Shown here: positions 1 to 8,269 of the stretch, in pieces | How positions within the stretch are numbered: the first letter of the stretch is position 1 | How the letters are laid out: the number at the start of each line of letters is the position of its first letter | Assembly (NCBI GenBank): GCA_937121175.1 | Contig: CAKZKD010000005.1 | Location: forward strand, 1 to 64,000 | DNA length: 64,000 bases | Direction of reading: 5' to 3' | Source of the DNA: an uncultured Flavobacteriales bacterium | Lineage (GTDB): Bacteria; Bacteroidota; Bacteroidia; Flavobacteriales_G; Salibacteraceae | Translations under genes and position numbers: made by a program | Notes under the pieces: model-generated | Database searches by the model: none | What the model was told of the DNA's origin: nothing | Seen by the model: the letters and a program-made list of their open reading frames with translations, nothing else

Positions 1-1
1 G

Positions 2-76
2 TCGGGGTGGCAGGATTCGAACCTGCGACCTCCGCGTCCCAAACGCGGCGCGATAACCGGGCTACGCTACACCCCG
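2..76 (-). tRNA. tRNA-Pro (anticodon TGG)
   Basis: The reverse strand folds as a full tRNA of 75 nt. The acceptor stem pairs CGGGGTG with CACCCCG, the discriminator is A, the T-loop reads GTTCGAATC, and a five-pair anticodon stem CCGCG/CGCGG encloses the loop TTTGGGA. The anticodon TGG lies at 39..41. The window ends one base past the discriminator, so a CCA tail cannot be judged. The gene lies downstream of the minus-strand lipoprotein gene that ends at 202. Confidence 0.95.
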
Positions 77-169
77 AAACGGTTATCTAAAATGTTGTTT
101 GTACCTATAATGGCGAAACTACATCCCGAAATTCAACTAACACCAAAAAGGCTCGTTTTATTCGGGCGG

Positions 170-177
170 CAAAAATA
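170..177 (-). promoter_or_regulatory. Candidate -7 element for tRNA-Pro
   Basis: The reverse strand reads TATTTTTG followed by CCGCC, which fits the Bacteroidota -7 consensus TAnnTTTG. It lies about 90 bases upstream of tRNA-Pro in the gap after the lipoprotein gene. No matching -33 TTG is seen at 19 bases, so this is only a candidate. Confidence 0.35.
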
Positions 178-201
178 ATTTACTTTTTTGGAATACCAGT
201 A

Positions 202-1083
202 TTAGTTGTGAGAATTTATTTCATTCTCTAAAACCAATATTTTTTTTCGCAATTGATCAAACAATTCAGTATCGATATTGCCCCTCGACTTTACCAATAA
301 TTCAATCTCAGGGCTAATGGTATCAAGACTTTTAATATAGACAGCTGGCGAATCCATTTTATCCTTACTTTCATTAAGTAATCGCACACAATTGTAATAA
401 CTATAGGTTTGATCGTACAAATTCAGCGCAACGTTTTTATCTGTCAAATAATTCCCACATACTTCATAGCTTAGCTTCATTCCTTGCAGCCATCCGCCTA
501 ACACCATGTAACTTACCAAAAGTGCTTTTTCTTCAGAGTACATCAATTCGGTCGCCTTCAAATAAGCCTTGGTTAAAACCGCGGATTTATCAATTGCTGG
601 ATCAGGGTCGTAAAGCATGCGCAACTGATCTTCATTAAATGCATCTCTAATTCCTAATTCAGAACTTATTGATAGCACCTCAGTTAAGTAGCTATTCGCA
701 TATTGAGTTTGTTCATAAGAGGCCGTGTAAACAAACATTGAAGCATATTTACCCATGGCTAAGGCTTTTACTCTAGAAGTGTTGAAGCTTGGAAAAACAT
801 CGGAAACCAAGTTGGAGTTAAACGGACATTCCGCACTGTACAAACGCTTATATAAATTAGCTGCTTGTTCAATATTTTTACGAACTGTACCCAATTCGTG
901 AGTCAAGTCATTTGCATCCGCATTTTGATTGGCTTCATCCAGTGATAAGTCGAATTGCTCTTTATTGGAAACTTCATTCATCGCAGATTCATCGCAACTC
1001 ACCAAAGTTAATGCGGCGCAAAAAAAGAAAGCATGTGTAAATAAACCGATTTTTGTCATTATCACAATTTTACGTAAGAACAT
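202..1083 (-). CDS. Putative lipoprotein, paralogue of the divergent neighbour
   Basis: This 293-residue protein has no function I recognise. A hydrophobic N-terminal segment ends in the lipobox LVSC at about residue 30, so it is probably lipidated and exported. ATG at 1059 would give a more typical 22-residue signal and may be the real start. The mature part looks mostly helical. A middle stretch with 'KYASMFVYTASYEQTQYANSY' style residues and a later 'VSYMVLGGWLQGMKLSYEV' segment line up by eye with matching segments of the divergent lipoprotein at 1145..2029 (GVYSADLSYCVL; FYTGAWVESAYIAMN). The two therefore look like diverged paralogues sharing a 61-base intergenic region. It is followed by tRNA-Pro. 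Confidence 0.8.
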   Translation of the reverse strand: MFLRKIVIMTKIGLFTHAFFFCAALTLVSCDESAMNEVSNKEQFDLSLDEANQNADANDLTHELGTVRKNIEQAANLYKRLYSAECPFNSNLVSDVFPSFNTSRVKALAMGKYASMFVYTASYEQTQYANSYLTEVLSISSELGIRDAFNEDQLRMLYDPDPAIDKSAVLTKAYLKATELMYSEEKALLVSYMVLGGWLQGMKLSYEVCGNYLTDKNVALNLYDQTYSYYNCVRLLNESKDKMDSPAVYIKSLDTISPEIELLVKSRGNIDTELFDQLRKKILVLENEINSHN

Positions 1084-1144
1084 TGAGTTATCGTGTATCC
1101 AAAGCTCATATTATTTCACCTAATTAACTACTTTCGTTAATCGA

Positions 1145-2029
1145 ATGAAAAAAACAGTTAAATCAAAATCTCTTTTCACTTTAATACTCTTTGGGTTTTC
1201 TGCTCTGTTATTCGGCTGTGACAACACTGTTGAGAAAGCTCCGGTAAACGAAGACCAATTGGCACAAGAAGCAATTGAGGATTTTGAGAACTATCGTTTG
1301 AAGTTAACCTTATTGGATAGCCACAAACTAGAATTCCCTTCTCCAGTCGAACTTGCACAGAACTATAAAAATACTGGAATAACTTTTATTCCTGGCTTAA
1401 CCAATAGCGCAAATAACTACGAGAATTATGTAACCAACACCAAAAAGTCGTTGAATTTCGGAGTTTATTCAGCGGACTTGAGTTACTGTGTGCTAAATGA
1501 CCAAGGACAGTGCGCATCGGACTATTTTATGGCCATCCAACGCTTAAGTGACAAGATTGGTCTTGCAGAAATATTCAGGTATGAATTAATTCTCACCAAT
1601 TTTAACTCTAGCCTTGGAAACAAAGACTCCATGTCGAGAATGGTAGCTGGAATACAAAAAGACTTGGACAAAACCTTACGAGCAAATGGCACTCAGGACA
1701 AAGCAATTCTCTTTTACACTGGAGCTTGGGTTGAAAGTGCTTACATTGCCATGAATGCCAAAAAGAATTTTTCTAACACCGTTGATACAGCTACTGTTTC
1801 TGAAATTTCGAATCAAATAAACATGTTGGAAGATATTCTTGTTGAATTTGACAAAATGGAAGATAAAAACCAAGAGGTTCTAGATCTGGAAAATAAACTG
1901 AGAGAATTCCAAGAAATTTCTTCAAACATTAGAATTACTTCAACCGGAGATTCGATCATCATTAACCTTCAAGACCTGCAAAAAATACGAGCCAAAATTG
2001 AAGAAATACGTGCTTACGTAGTCAGCTAA
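1145..2029 (+). CDS. Putative lipoprotein, paralogue of the divergent neighbour
   Basis: This 294-residue protein begins with a clear lipoprotein signal: MKKTVKSK, a hydrophobic stretch, then the lipobox LLFGC at residues 21-25. The rest is predicted largely helical and has no catalytic motif I recognise. The segments GVYSADLSYC and FYTGAWVESAYIAMN resemble positions in the oppositely oriented lipoprotein at 202..1083, and the two proteins have almost equal length. This supports an old duplication into a head-to-head pair. A candidate -7 box TACTTTCG (one mismatch to TAnnTTTG) lies at 1129, only 16 bases before the ATG. thrS follows under its own promoter. Confidence 0.82.
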   Translation: MKKTVKSKSLFTLILFGFSALLFGCDNTVEKAPVNEDQLAQEAIEDFENYRLKLTLLDSHKLEFPSPVELAQNYKNTGITFIPGLTNSANNYENYVTNTKKSLNFGVYSADLSYCVLNDQGQCASDYFMAIQRLSDKIGLAEIFRYELILTNFNSSLGNKDSMSRMVAGIQKDLDKTLRANGTQDKAILFYTGAWVESAYIAMNAKKNFSNTVDTATVSEISNQINMLEDILVEFDKMEDKNQEVLDLENKLREFQEISSNIRITSTGDSIIINLQDLQKIRAKIEEIRAYVVS

Positions 2030-2058
2030 TTACTCACTCGATTCAAGTACAGAATATC

Positions 2059-2088
2059 TTGCTCCAGTAGGTTATAATCCTATCTTTG
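2059..2088 (+). promoter_or_regulatory. thrS promoter, Bacteroidota sigma-A type
   Basis: TTG at 2059..2061 is separated by exactly 19 bases from TATCTTTG at 2081..2088, a full match to the Bacteroidota TTG-N19-TAnnTTTG form. Transcription should start near 2094, about 20 bases before the thrS ATG. That leaves no room for a T-box or other long leader. Confidence 0.75.
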
Positions 2089-2112
2089 CCGCCCAAAATT
2101 TTTTGAAAAATC

Positions 2113-4053
2113 ATGATTAAAATTACTCTACCCGACGGCTCTGTTCGTGAATACGAATCTGGTATTACTCCATTTGACGTTGCCAATGATATTTCATCGG
2201 GATTGGCCCGAAATGTTCTATCCGCATCGGTAAACGGAAATACGGTAGAGTCAGTTACCCCAATTACCGAAGACGCCAACCTGGTTCTATTTACTTGGGA
2301 CAACGATGAAGGTAAAACGGCATTCTGGCATTCGTCAGCTCACATTTTAGCGCAAACTTTAGAGGATTTGTATCCAGGGATTAAATTAACCATTGGACCA
2401 GCAATCGAAAATGGGTTCTACTACGATGTTGACACGCTAGACTATGTAATTTCAGAAAATGACACCCAAAAAATTGAAAAACGCTTTCTGGAATTAGCTC
2501 GTGAGAAAGCTCAATTTAAAATGCGTGAAGTAAGTAAAGCTGACGCCCTTGGTTTATATAAAAAACAAGGAAATGAATTTAAAGTTGAGTTGATTGAAAA
2601 CTTAACCGACGGAGATATTACTTTCTGTGACCATTCAAATTTCACGGATTTGTGTCGTGGAGGCCATATTCCTCATACTGGTTTTGTAAAAGCAGTAAAA
2701 ATATTGAGTATTGCTGGTGCATACTGGCGGGGTGACGAAAACAAACCTCAGTTGACTAGAGTTTACGGTATTACTTTTCCGAAGCAAAAAATGCTGGAGG
2801 AATACCTCAATATGCTTGAAGAAGCAAAAAAACGCGACCACCGAAAACTGGGTAAGGAATTGGAGTTATTTACATTTTCTGAAAAAGTAGGCCAAGGCCT
2901 TCCTTTGTGGTTACCGAGAGGAGCTGAGTTAAGAGCTCGATTAGAAGACTTCCTAAAACGTGCTCAAGTAAAAAGCGGCTATCAGCCTGTAATGACACCG
3001 CATATTGGAAACAAACAATTGTATGTAACCAGTGGTCATTACGAGAAATATGGTGAAGATTCGTTTCAACCTATAAAAACACCAAAAGAAGACGAAGAGT
3101 TCTTGCTAAAACCTATGAACTGTCCTCACCATTGTGAAATTTATAAATCCAAACCACGCTCCTACAGAGATTTACCGGTTCGATTTGCAGAATTTGGAAC
3201 AGTATATCGTTACGAACAGTCTGGAGAGCTGCATGGCTTAACCAGAGTTAGAGGTTTTACTCAGGATGATGCGCATTTATTTGTACGTCCAGACCAATTG
3301 ATTGAAGAATTCCAAAATGTTATTGATTTAGTAAGCTACGTATTCACTTCTTTAGGATTTGAAGATTATGAGGCCCAAATCTCTTTACGTGACCAAGAAA
3401 ATCATTCCAAATACATTGGTTCTGATGAAAACTGGGAGAAATCTGAAAGTGCAATTTTAAAAGCGGTTGAAGGTAAAAATCTAACCACTAAAATCGAGTA
3501 CGGCGAGGCTGCTTTCTACGGTCCTAAGCTGGATTTCATGGTAAAAGATGCCTTGGGAAGAAAATGGCAATTGGGAACCATTCAGGTAGATTACAATTTA
3601 CCGGAGCGTTTTGAATTGGAATATATGGGTAGCGACAACCAAAAACATCGCCCAATAATGATACACCGTGCGCCCTTCGGTTCAATGGAGCGATTTATTG
3701 CAATCCTGACTGAGCACTGTGCGGGTAAATTTCCGTTGTGGTTAACACCCGACCAATTTGCAATTCTCACCATTTCAGACAAGTACAATGAAGTAGCTGA
3801 AAATATGCTACTTTTGCTCGCCCAAAAAGGGCTGCGTGGTTATGTAGATGACCGTTCAGAAAAAATTGGGAGAAAAATTAGAGATACCGAGCTAGCAAAA
3901 ATTCCTTTCATGCTAATTATTGGCGAAAAGGAAGCCGAATCTGGACAGGTTTCAGTTCGAAAACAAGGTGAAGGAGATTTAGGAAACTATTCTCCAGCAT
4001 CGTTTGCAGAATTGGTGGAAAAAGAAATAAAAGAGTTAGTAAAAGATTTTTAG
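2113..4053 (+). CDS. thrS: Threonyl-tRNA synthetase
   Basis: This cytoplasmic class II synthetase charges tRNA-Thr with threonine using ATP. The 646-residue length is normal for the family. An N-terminal TGS domain (about 1-62) is followed by the editing domain with HSSAH at 73-77 and the [10 protein letters not shown] segment. The catalytic core carries the zinc ligands Cys337 (MNCPHH), His388 (DDAH) and His518 (HRAPFGS), and ends in a C-terminal anticodon-binding domain. The gene heads a translation operon with infC, rpmI and rplT, an order conserved in many bacteria. A strong promoter lies just upstream with a very short leader. infC follows after 25 bases. Confidence 0.98.
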   Translation: MIKITLPDGSVREYESGITPFDVANDISSGLARNVLSASVNGNTVESVTPITEDANLVLFTWDNDEGKTAFWHSSAHILAQTLEDLYPGIKLTIGPAIENGFYYDVDTLDYVISENDTQKIEKRFLELAREKAQFKMREVSKADALGLYKKQGNEFKVELIENLTDGDITFCDHSNFTDLCRGGHIPHTGFVKAVKILSIAGAYWRGDENKPQLTRVYGITFPKQKMLEEYLNMLEEAKKRDHRKLGKELELFTFSEKVGQGLPLWLPRGAELRARLEDFLKRAQVKSGYQPVMTPHIGNKQLYVTSGHYEKYGEDSFQPIKTPKEDEEFLLKPMNCPHHCEIYKSKPRSYRDLPVRFAEFGTVYRYEQSGELHGLTRVRGFTQDDAHLFVRPDQLIEEFQNVIDLVSYVFTSLGFEDYEAQISLRDQENHSKYIGSDENWEKSESAILKAVEGKNLTTKIEYGEAAFYGPKLDFMVKDALGRKWQLGTIQVDYNLPERFELEYMGSDNQKHRPIMIHRAPFGSMERFIAILTEHCAGKFPLWLTPDQFAILTISDKYNEVAENMLLLLAQKGLRGYVDDRSEKIGRKIRDTELAKIPFMLIIGEKEAESGQVSVRKQGEGDLGNYSPASFAELVEKEIKELVKDF

Positions 4054-4063
4054 TAAAATTAAT

Positions 4064-4070
4064 AAGGAGG
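4064..4070 (+). promoter_or_regulatory. Strong Shine-Dalgarno for infC
   Basis: AAGGAGG lies 8 bases before the AUA codon at 4079, an ideal distance. Such a complete Shine-Dalgarno is rare in this window, where most starts are preceded only by A-rich sequence. It fixes the infC start at a non-standard codon, because the frame is closed by TAA at 4073..4075. Confidence 0.85.
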
Positions 4071-4078
4071 AATAAGCC

Positions 4079-4627
4079 ATAGCAAGAAGATTCAGATCCC
4101 CGCAACCTAGGCAAAAAGACCCCATCTTTAGAACAAATGGGAAAATTTTTGCAGACCCAGTTCGTTTAGTTACGGATGGTGATGGTGCTGAGGTACTTGC
4201 GCTCGAAAAAGCGCTAGCAAAAGCAGACGAAGCAAGTTTAGATTTGGTTGAAATATCGCCAAATGCTAAACCACCAGTAGTTAAAATACTAGACTACAAG
4301 AAGTTTGTGTACGAGCAAAAGAAGAAGAAAAAAGAAATGCAATCGAAGGCGACTAAGGTTGTGGTAAAAGAAATCCGTTTTGGACCTAATACCGATGAGC
4401 ATGACTTTAATTTCAAACTGAATCATGCAAGAAAATTCCTTGAAGAAGGTGCAAAGCTTAAAGCCTTTGTGTTTTTTAAAGGAAGGACTATTGTTTTTAA
4501 GGAAAGAGGTGAAATTCTTTTATTGAAACTCGCTCAAGAATTGGCTGACATTGGCGACGTAGAGTCGTTACCAAAAATGGAAGGTAAACGTATGATTATG
4601 TTCCTTGCTCCTAAGAAGAAAAAATAA
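4079..4627 (+). CDS. infC: Translation initiation factor IF-3, AUA start
   Basis: IF-3 binds the 30S subunit, keeps it free of 50S and checks the start codon. The frame continues upstream of the first TTG at 4244 and reads ARRFRSPQPRQKDP, then FRTNGKIFADPVRLV, the typical IF-3 N-terminal domain. The linker KKFVYEQKKKKKEMQ and the C-terminal domain (KEIRFGP, MIMFLAPKKKK) complete a protein of about 182 residues, normal for the family. No ATG, GTG or TTG precedes 4244. The only start that fits the Shine-Dalgarno at 4064 is ATA at 4079. IF-3 of E. coli starts at AUU and represses itself through that codon. An equivalent autoregulation here is an inference. It is the second gene of the thrS operon. 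Confidence 0.93.
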   Translation: MARRFRSPQPRQKDPIFRTNGKIFADPVRLVTDGDGAEVLALEKALAKADEASLDLVEISPNAKPPVVKILDYKKFVYEQKKKKKEMQSKATKVVVKEIRFGPNTDEHDFNFKLNHARKFLEEGAKLKAFVFFKGRTIVFKERGEILLLKLAQELADIGDVESLPKMEGKRMIMFLAPKKKK

Positions 4628-4665
4628 TTCCCTTATATATTGTTTAATCAGTAAAAAGCAGAGAA

Positions 4666-4863
4666 ATGCCTAAGATGAAAACAAAATCCAGTGCCAAAAA
4701 GCGATTTAAGCTTACCGGTTCTGGTAAAATCAAAAGGAAACACGCTTTCAAAAGCCATATCCTTACAAAAAAAGAAACAAAACAGAAGCGTAATCTTACG
4801 CAATCTGGATTGGTTCACAAAGCGGATGAGCGCAATATATTGCAACAGCTCAACCTTAAGTAA
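4666..4863 (+). CDS. rpmI: 50S ribosomal protein L35
   Basis: This small, very basic protein of 65 residues is a structural part of the large ribosomal subunit. The N-terminus [20 protein letters not shown] and the [11 protein letters not shown] segment are the family signature, and the length is normal. It sits between infC and rplT as in most bacteria, 38 bases after infC. It is transcribed with the thrS operon. Regulation by L20 is known for the corresponding E. coli genes but cannot be shown here. Confidence 0.97.
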   Translation: MPKMKTKSSAKKRFKLTGSGKIKRKHAFKSHILTKKETKQKRNLTQSGLVHKADERNILQQLNLK

Positions 4864-4911
4864 TCAGATTAAAATTTGGTTTATTCTTTTAACCCGGGTA
4901 TCAGTAACTAA

Positions 4912-4936
4912 GCAGTTTGAAATAGAAACTCACTGC
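4912..4936 (+). promoter_or_regulatory. Possible hairpin in the rpmI-rplT leader
   Basis: The 92-base gap between rpmI and rplT is long for this operon. It contains GCAGTTT and AAACTCACTGC, which can pair with a small bulge into a hairpin, preceded by ACCCGGGT, which is itself a palindrome. L20 represses its own operon in E. coli and Bacillus by binding an mRNA mimic of its 23S site. Whether this element does the same is an inference. Confidence 0.3.
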
Positions 4937-4955
4937 CACTCAAAAAATGTAAATT

Positions 4956-5300
4956 ATGCCTAGATCAGTAAATTCAGTAGCATCACGAGCAAGACGCAAA
5001 AAAGTGATGAAAATGGCCAAAGGATACTTTGGTCGTAGAAAAAATGTTTGGACTGTTGCGAAAAACGCCGTTGAAAAAGGGTTAGTATATGCGTACAGAG
5101 ACAGACGTCAGAAGAAACGTAATTTCAGATCACTTTGGATTACGCGTATCAACGCGGGAGCCAGATTGAACGGAATGTCGTATTCTCAGTTTATGGGTAA
5201 AGTAAACAGTGCTAATATCGATTTGAACCGAAAGGTTTTGGCCGATTTGGCAATGAATCATCCAGAGGCTTTCAAAGCTGTGGTTGACAAAGTGAAGTAG
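4956..5300 (+). CDS. rplT: 50S ribosomal protein L20
   Basis: L20 binds 23S rRNA early in assembly of the large subunit. The 114-residue protein has the signature start [30 protein letters not shown] (given in parts: [16 protein letters not shown], then GYFGRRKN) and the [19 protein letters not shown] segment, at the normal length. It is the last gene of the thrS-infC-rpmI-rplT operon and is followed by a strong intrinsic terminator at 5354..5378. The 92-base leader in front of it may carry an autoregulatory structure. Confidence 0.98.
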   Translation: MPRSVNSVASRARRKKVMKMAKGYFGRRKNVWTVAKNAVEKGLVYAYRDRRQKKRNFRSLWITRINAGARLNGMSYSQFMGKVNSANIDLNRKVLADLAMNHPEAFKAVVDKVK

Positions 5301-5348
5301 GCCTGTTTTAGTACGAGCCTCTTTATAAAATGTAATAAAGGGAATTAT

Positions 5349-7172
5349 TTAAAGGTCGCCATTTGGCGGCCTTTTTTTGTATAGCTTAACTCGGCCAAAA
5401 TCTCGAACGAGCTTATAGTCTTTATGGGTATCGTTTATTAACGAAATATAAAGGTCATTTCGTTCTAAAAACAATTCATCTCCATGCAAATAATCGACCA
5501 CATCACCTCTATTTAAAAATGATTTGTGTGTATGCTCATTTATTAATAAATAGTCCGAGGAGTTCTTTTCAATTATAGCGTTAGAAAGCCCCCAATATGT
5601 ATAGAAAGTACTGTTTAAACTATATGGAATGTACACGTACTTATCAGCAGTTATTGAAACCGAATTGTTTAAGTTTTCCTTAATCCACTCTCCTGACCTT
5701 AACTCTGCTGATTCAGTATATTCTTCTACCCTTTCATGAGTATAAATTGATGCTTTATAGAAAAACCAAACGCCTAATACTAAGGATATTGTTACAGATA
5801 AATTCCTTTCAACTACATTTAAATTAAGCAAAGCAATAATTTTTGCCAAGACAGCATTAATTGCTGCTGAAGCATACAGAAATAAAAACGGAATAACTGG
5901 AATTAAATAATGGCTAAAGTGTGATTTTACTCTAAAAACTACAACCAAACAAAACATCAATATCCACAATATGGGCACGTACATTGGGTTTAAAAAAACT
6001 ATTCTTCTTGATTTCAACGATGTGACTATAACCCAAATTAAACCTAGTATTCCAAATACTGCTAACCATACTGGAACCACATCAGATTGGATCAGTACCT
6101 TTACCCAACCATACCAGCCAGATTCATCTCGAAACCAATGTCCATCTTTATGGATTCCAGCCACATATATCAATCCATTTAAAAATCGAAACCCAATAAT
6201 AGATTGTGGCGACCCTATTGAAAAACCAACACAGAATATAAGCCCAACCAAATACGTATTCGATAAAGATTCAATGGCTCTTCTTATCCATAAAAACTGA
6301 TTGGAACATCGGATATAAAGGGCAAGTATGGTAATTAAACAAATCGATATTGAAGCGTAATGTAATATTTTGAACAGAGCCAAAACATCTGCGACCAATT
6401 CTGCATCTCCTTGTAAATATCCTTGTACCCAAGAAGGGTAACTCAAAAATGCAAAACCGGCACTAAGCGTAATGGTTGTTAGGTAAGCATATGTTTTTAA
6501 CGCCCCATCTTTGTTTTCCTTAATAAATAAGGCCAAGAGCAAGAGCACTGGAAGAAATGCAATACCCACAAACTTTGTTGCAAAGGCCAAGCCTGAAAAT
6601 AACGCGGCAATTAATAAGAAAATAAATTTGTTGAACTTGAGGTACTTAATGGCAAAAAGCACACCCATACTAACTAAGAATACTTGTGCTAAATCCGGAT
6701 GAACCATAGCACCATAATTAAGCATTGTATGACTACTCAAAATACTTAATACAAATACCAAAAGACTATGTGATTTAAAAACCGAGTGATAAATTGCACG
6801 AATCGCGAAGGCATTAGCAATCAAGAAAAAACTTGAAAGTAAGCGCATAATCATTATTGCAGAATGTTCTGTAAGAGGGCTGATAAAATCGCTTACATAA
6901 AAGCAGAGCAATCCTATGTTATAATAGAAAAGTCCGTAATCAAATCTGCCAATATTAAAATCTCCTCTATAAAAAGCGTTTAACATAGGTTGCAGAAACT
7001 CCACCTCATCCGTGTTAAATGCGTCTGCGATTCGCAAATCAAAACTTGCAATTTCTGCTATAGGAAAACAAAGAAAACTAAAGACAATAATTGCAACTAG
7101 AACCACAATTGAATTGTCGATTCGATTCATTGTATTAAAAGTATATGGCAATTTATTTGTATTATTTTCCAT
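5349..7172 (-). CDS. GT39-like integral membrane glycosyltransferase
   Basis: The 607-residue protein has about 11-13 hydrophobic segments and resembles the GT-C fold of protein mannosyltransferase and ArnT-like enzymes. These use polyprenyl-phosphate sugars outside the inner membrane. The first loop contains FNTDEVEFLQPMLNAFYRGDF, with an acidic pair where the family has its catalytic Asp/Glu, then FDYGLFYYN and a later MVHPD. The C-terminal part is a soluble periplasmic domain. ATG at 7172 is chosen over GTG at 7178. The gene lies 10 bases after the TPR lipoprotein gene and is probably cotranscribed with it. Its last codons contain the terminator of the convergent rplT operon. The substrate is unknown. 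Confidence 0.75.
   Translation of the reverse strand: MENNTNKLPYTFNTMNRIDNSIVVLVAIIVFSFLCFPIAEIASFDLRIADAFNTDEVEFLQPMLNAFYRGDFNIGRFDYGLFYYNIGLLCFYVSDFISPLTEHSAIMIMRLLSSFFLIANAFAIRAIYHSVFKSHSLLVFVLSILSSHTMLNYGAMVHPDLAQVFLVSMGVLFAIKYLKFNKFIFLLIAALFSGLAFATKFVGIAFLPVLLLLALFIKENKDGALKTYAYLTTITLSAGFAFLSYPSWVQGYLQGDAELVADVLALFKILHYASISICLITILALYIRCSNQFLWIRRAIESLSNTYLVGLIFCVGFSIGSPQSIIGFRFLNGLIYVAGIHKDGHWFRDESGWYGWVKVLIQSDVVPVWLAVFGILGLIWVIVTSLKSRRIVFLNPMYVPILWILMFCLVVVFRVKSHFSHYLIPVIPFLFLYASAAINAVLAKIIALLNLNVVERNLSVTISLVLGVWFFYKASIYTHERVEEYTESAELRSGEWIKENLNNSVSITADKYVYIPYSLNSTFYTYWGLSNAIIEKNSSDYLLINEHTHKSFLNRGDVVDYLHGDELFLERNDLYISLINDTHKDYKLVRDFGRVKLYKKRPPNGDL
5354..5378 (+). terminator. Intrinsic terminator of the thrS-rplT operon
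   Basis: A seven-pair GC-rich stem, GGTCGCC (5354..5360) with GGCGGCC (5365..5371), encloses ATTT and is followed by seven T residues. The whole hairpin lies inside the last codons of the convergent glycosyltransferase gene, where it encodes the residues KKRPPNGD. Confidence 0.9.
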
Positions 7173-7182
7173 CAACACGGGT

Positions 7183-8181
7183 TCATTCTAGCCTATTCAA
7201 ACCCTTAGCTGCCAATAGGTGTGTTGGGTCAAGTTTCAGAACTTCCCGATAAGTCTTTTCCGCATCCAACGACCTTCCATTCAGCTCCATAGAATAACCC
7301 ACCATGTATAATGCGTTGAGGTAAGTTGAATCTAAGGCAAAAGCCTTATTGAACAATACTTCAGCGGTATCCATTTCCTCCAACATAAGCAACTTCACAT
7401 ACCCCATGTTGTAATGTGCCTGAACATGATTGGAATCGATGTCTAAAATAGATTGATAATCTGCCATGGCCTTATCTGCCTTTTCAGAATTTTGATAATA
7501 CAAGCCTCTTCCGTAGTAAGCCTCGGTACTACTTGAATCAATTCGAATAGCATTTGTGTAATACGATGGCGCCAAAGCATGTTGCTCTGCAGCGTACAAA
7601 CTAGCCAATTGCATATACGCCTCATAGTGATTTATATCTTGTTCAACAGCGGTCTGAAAACTGGTTACAGCTTTTACGGTGTCTTTTCCAAATTTGTGCG
7701 CCATTCCTTTTAGGTAATATGCCTCTGCATTATACACATCAAAATCTAATGCGGCATTAGCCCAGCTGACACATTGTTGCAAGTCGCCAGTAATGAGATA
7801 CATTTCCGATTTTTTCAATATTAAGGGTACTGAACCAGGGGCTTTAAATATGGCATTATCTAAAACGTCCTTCGATTCCTTGAATCGCTTCAAATCAAAC
7901 AATAATTCAGACTTCAAAACGTACCAATTATCATTCAAAGAATCCACTTCAATTGCGCGGTCAAGGTCTCCTAATGCCAACTCAAACTCTTTATCATTTT
8001 GCCTTAATTCTGAACGATAAACATACAGAGATGCTTTATCCGGCTTTGCTTTGATAAGTGCATTAATACTATCGTAAGCCGTTTCGTATTCAATGATGTT
8101 ATCCTCTTTATCTGAAGAAACTGCTGAGTCTGAAGAACAGGAATAAAAAACAATGGCTAATAGAAAAGTTATGTATTTCAT
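7183..8181 (-). CDS. TPR-repeat lipoprotein
   Basis: This protein of 332 residues starts MKYITFLLAIVFYSCSS, a short lipoprotein signal with Cys near residue 13. It continues with about seven or eight tetratricopeptide repeats (for example AYYLKGMAHKFGKDTVKAV and AYYGRGLYYQNSEKADKAM). TPR stacks bind other proteins, so a scaffold role at the periplasmic side of the membrane is likely, with unknown partner. The ATG at 8181 is preferred over the TTG at 8187. The gene is followed by the GT39-like gene at 10 bases, which suggests a two-gene operon. The recA terminator ends immediately before this gene. Confidence 0.85.
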   Translation of the reverse strand: MKYITFLLAIVFYSCSSDSAVSSDKEDNIIEYETAYDSINALIKAKPDKASLYVYRSELRQNDKEFELALGDLDRAIEVDSLNDNWYVLKSELLFDLKRFKESKDVLDNAIFKAPGSVPLILKKSEMYLITGDLQQCVSWANAALDFDVYNAEAYYLKGMAHKFGKDTVKAVTSFQTAVEQDINHYEAYMQLASLYAAEQHALAPSYYTNAIRIDSSSTEAYYGRGLYYQNSEKADKAMADYQSILDIDSNHVQAHYNMGYVKLLMLEEMDTAEVLFNKAFALDSTYLNALYMVGYSMELNGRSLDAEKTYREVLKLDPTHLLAAKGLNRLE

Positions 8182-8185
8182 AATC

Positions 8186-8233
8186 AAAAAAATAAAATCC
8201 CTTTAGGTAATTAATATTACACCAAAGGGATTA
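8186..8233 (-). terminator. Intrinsic terminator of recA
   Basis: On the minus strand AATCCCTTT pairs with AAAGGGATT (arms 8225..8233 and 8196..8204). An inner GGTGTAAT/ATTACC pairing extends the stem, and it is followed by TTATTTTTTTG. The T-run ends five bases before the ATG of the TPR lipoprotein gene, so that gene's own promoter must overlap the terminator or lie upstream in recA. Confidence 0.8.
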
Positions 8234-8269
8234 CAAATTTATACGCCAAAAGGCAATACGCTATACCAA

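Noticed and set aside
2030-2112. T-box or attenuator leader before thrS
   Set aside because: The promoter lies at 2059..2088, so the leader is only about 20 bases long. No T-box structure fits.
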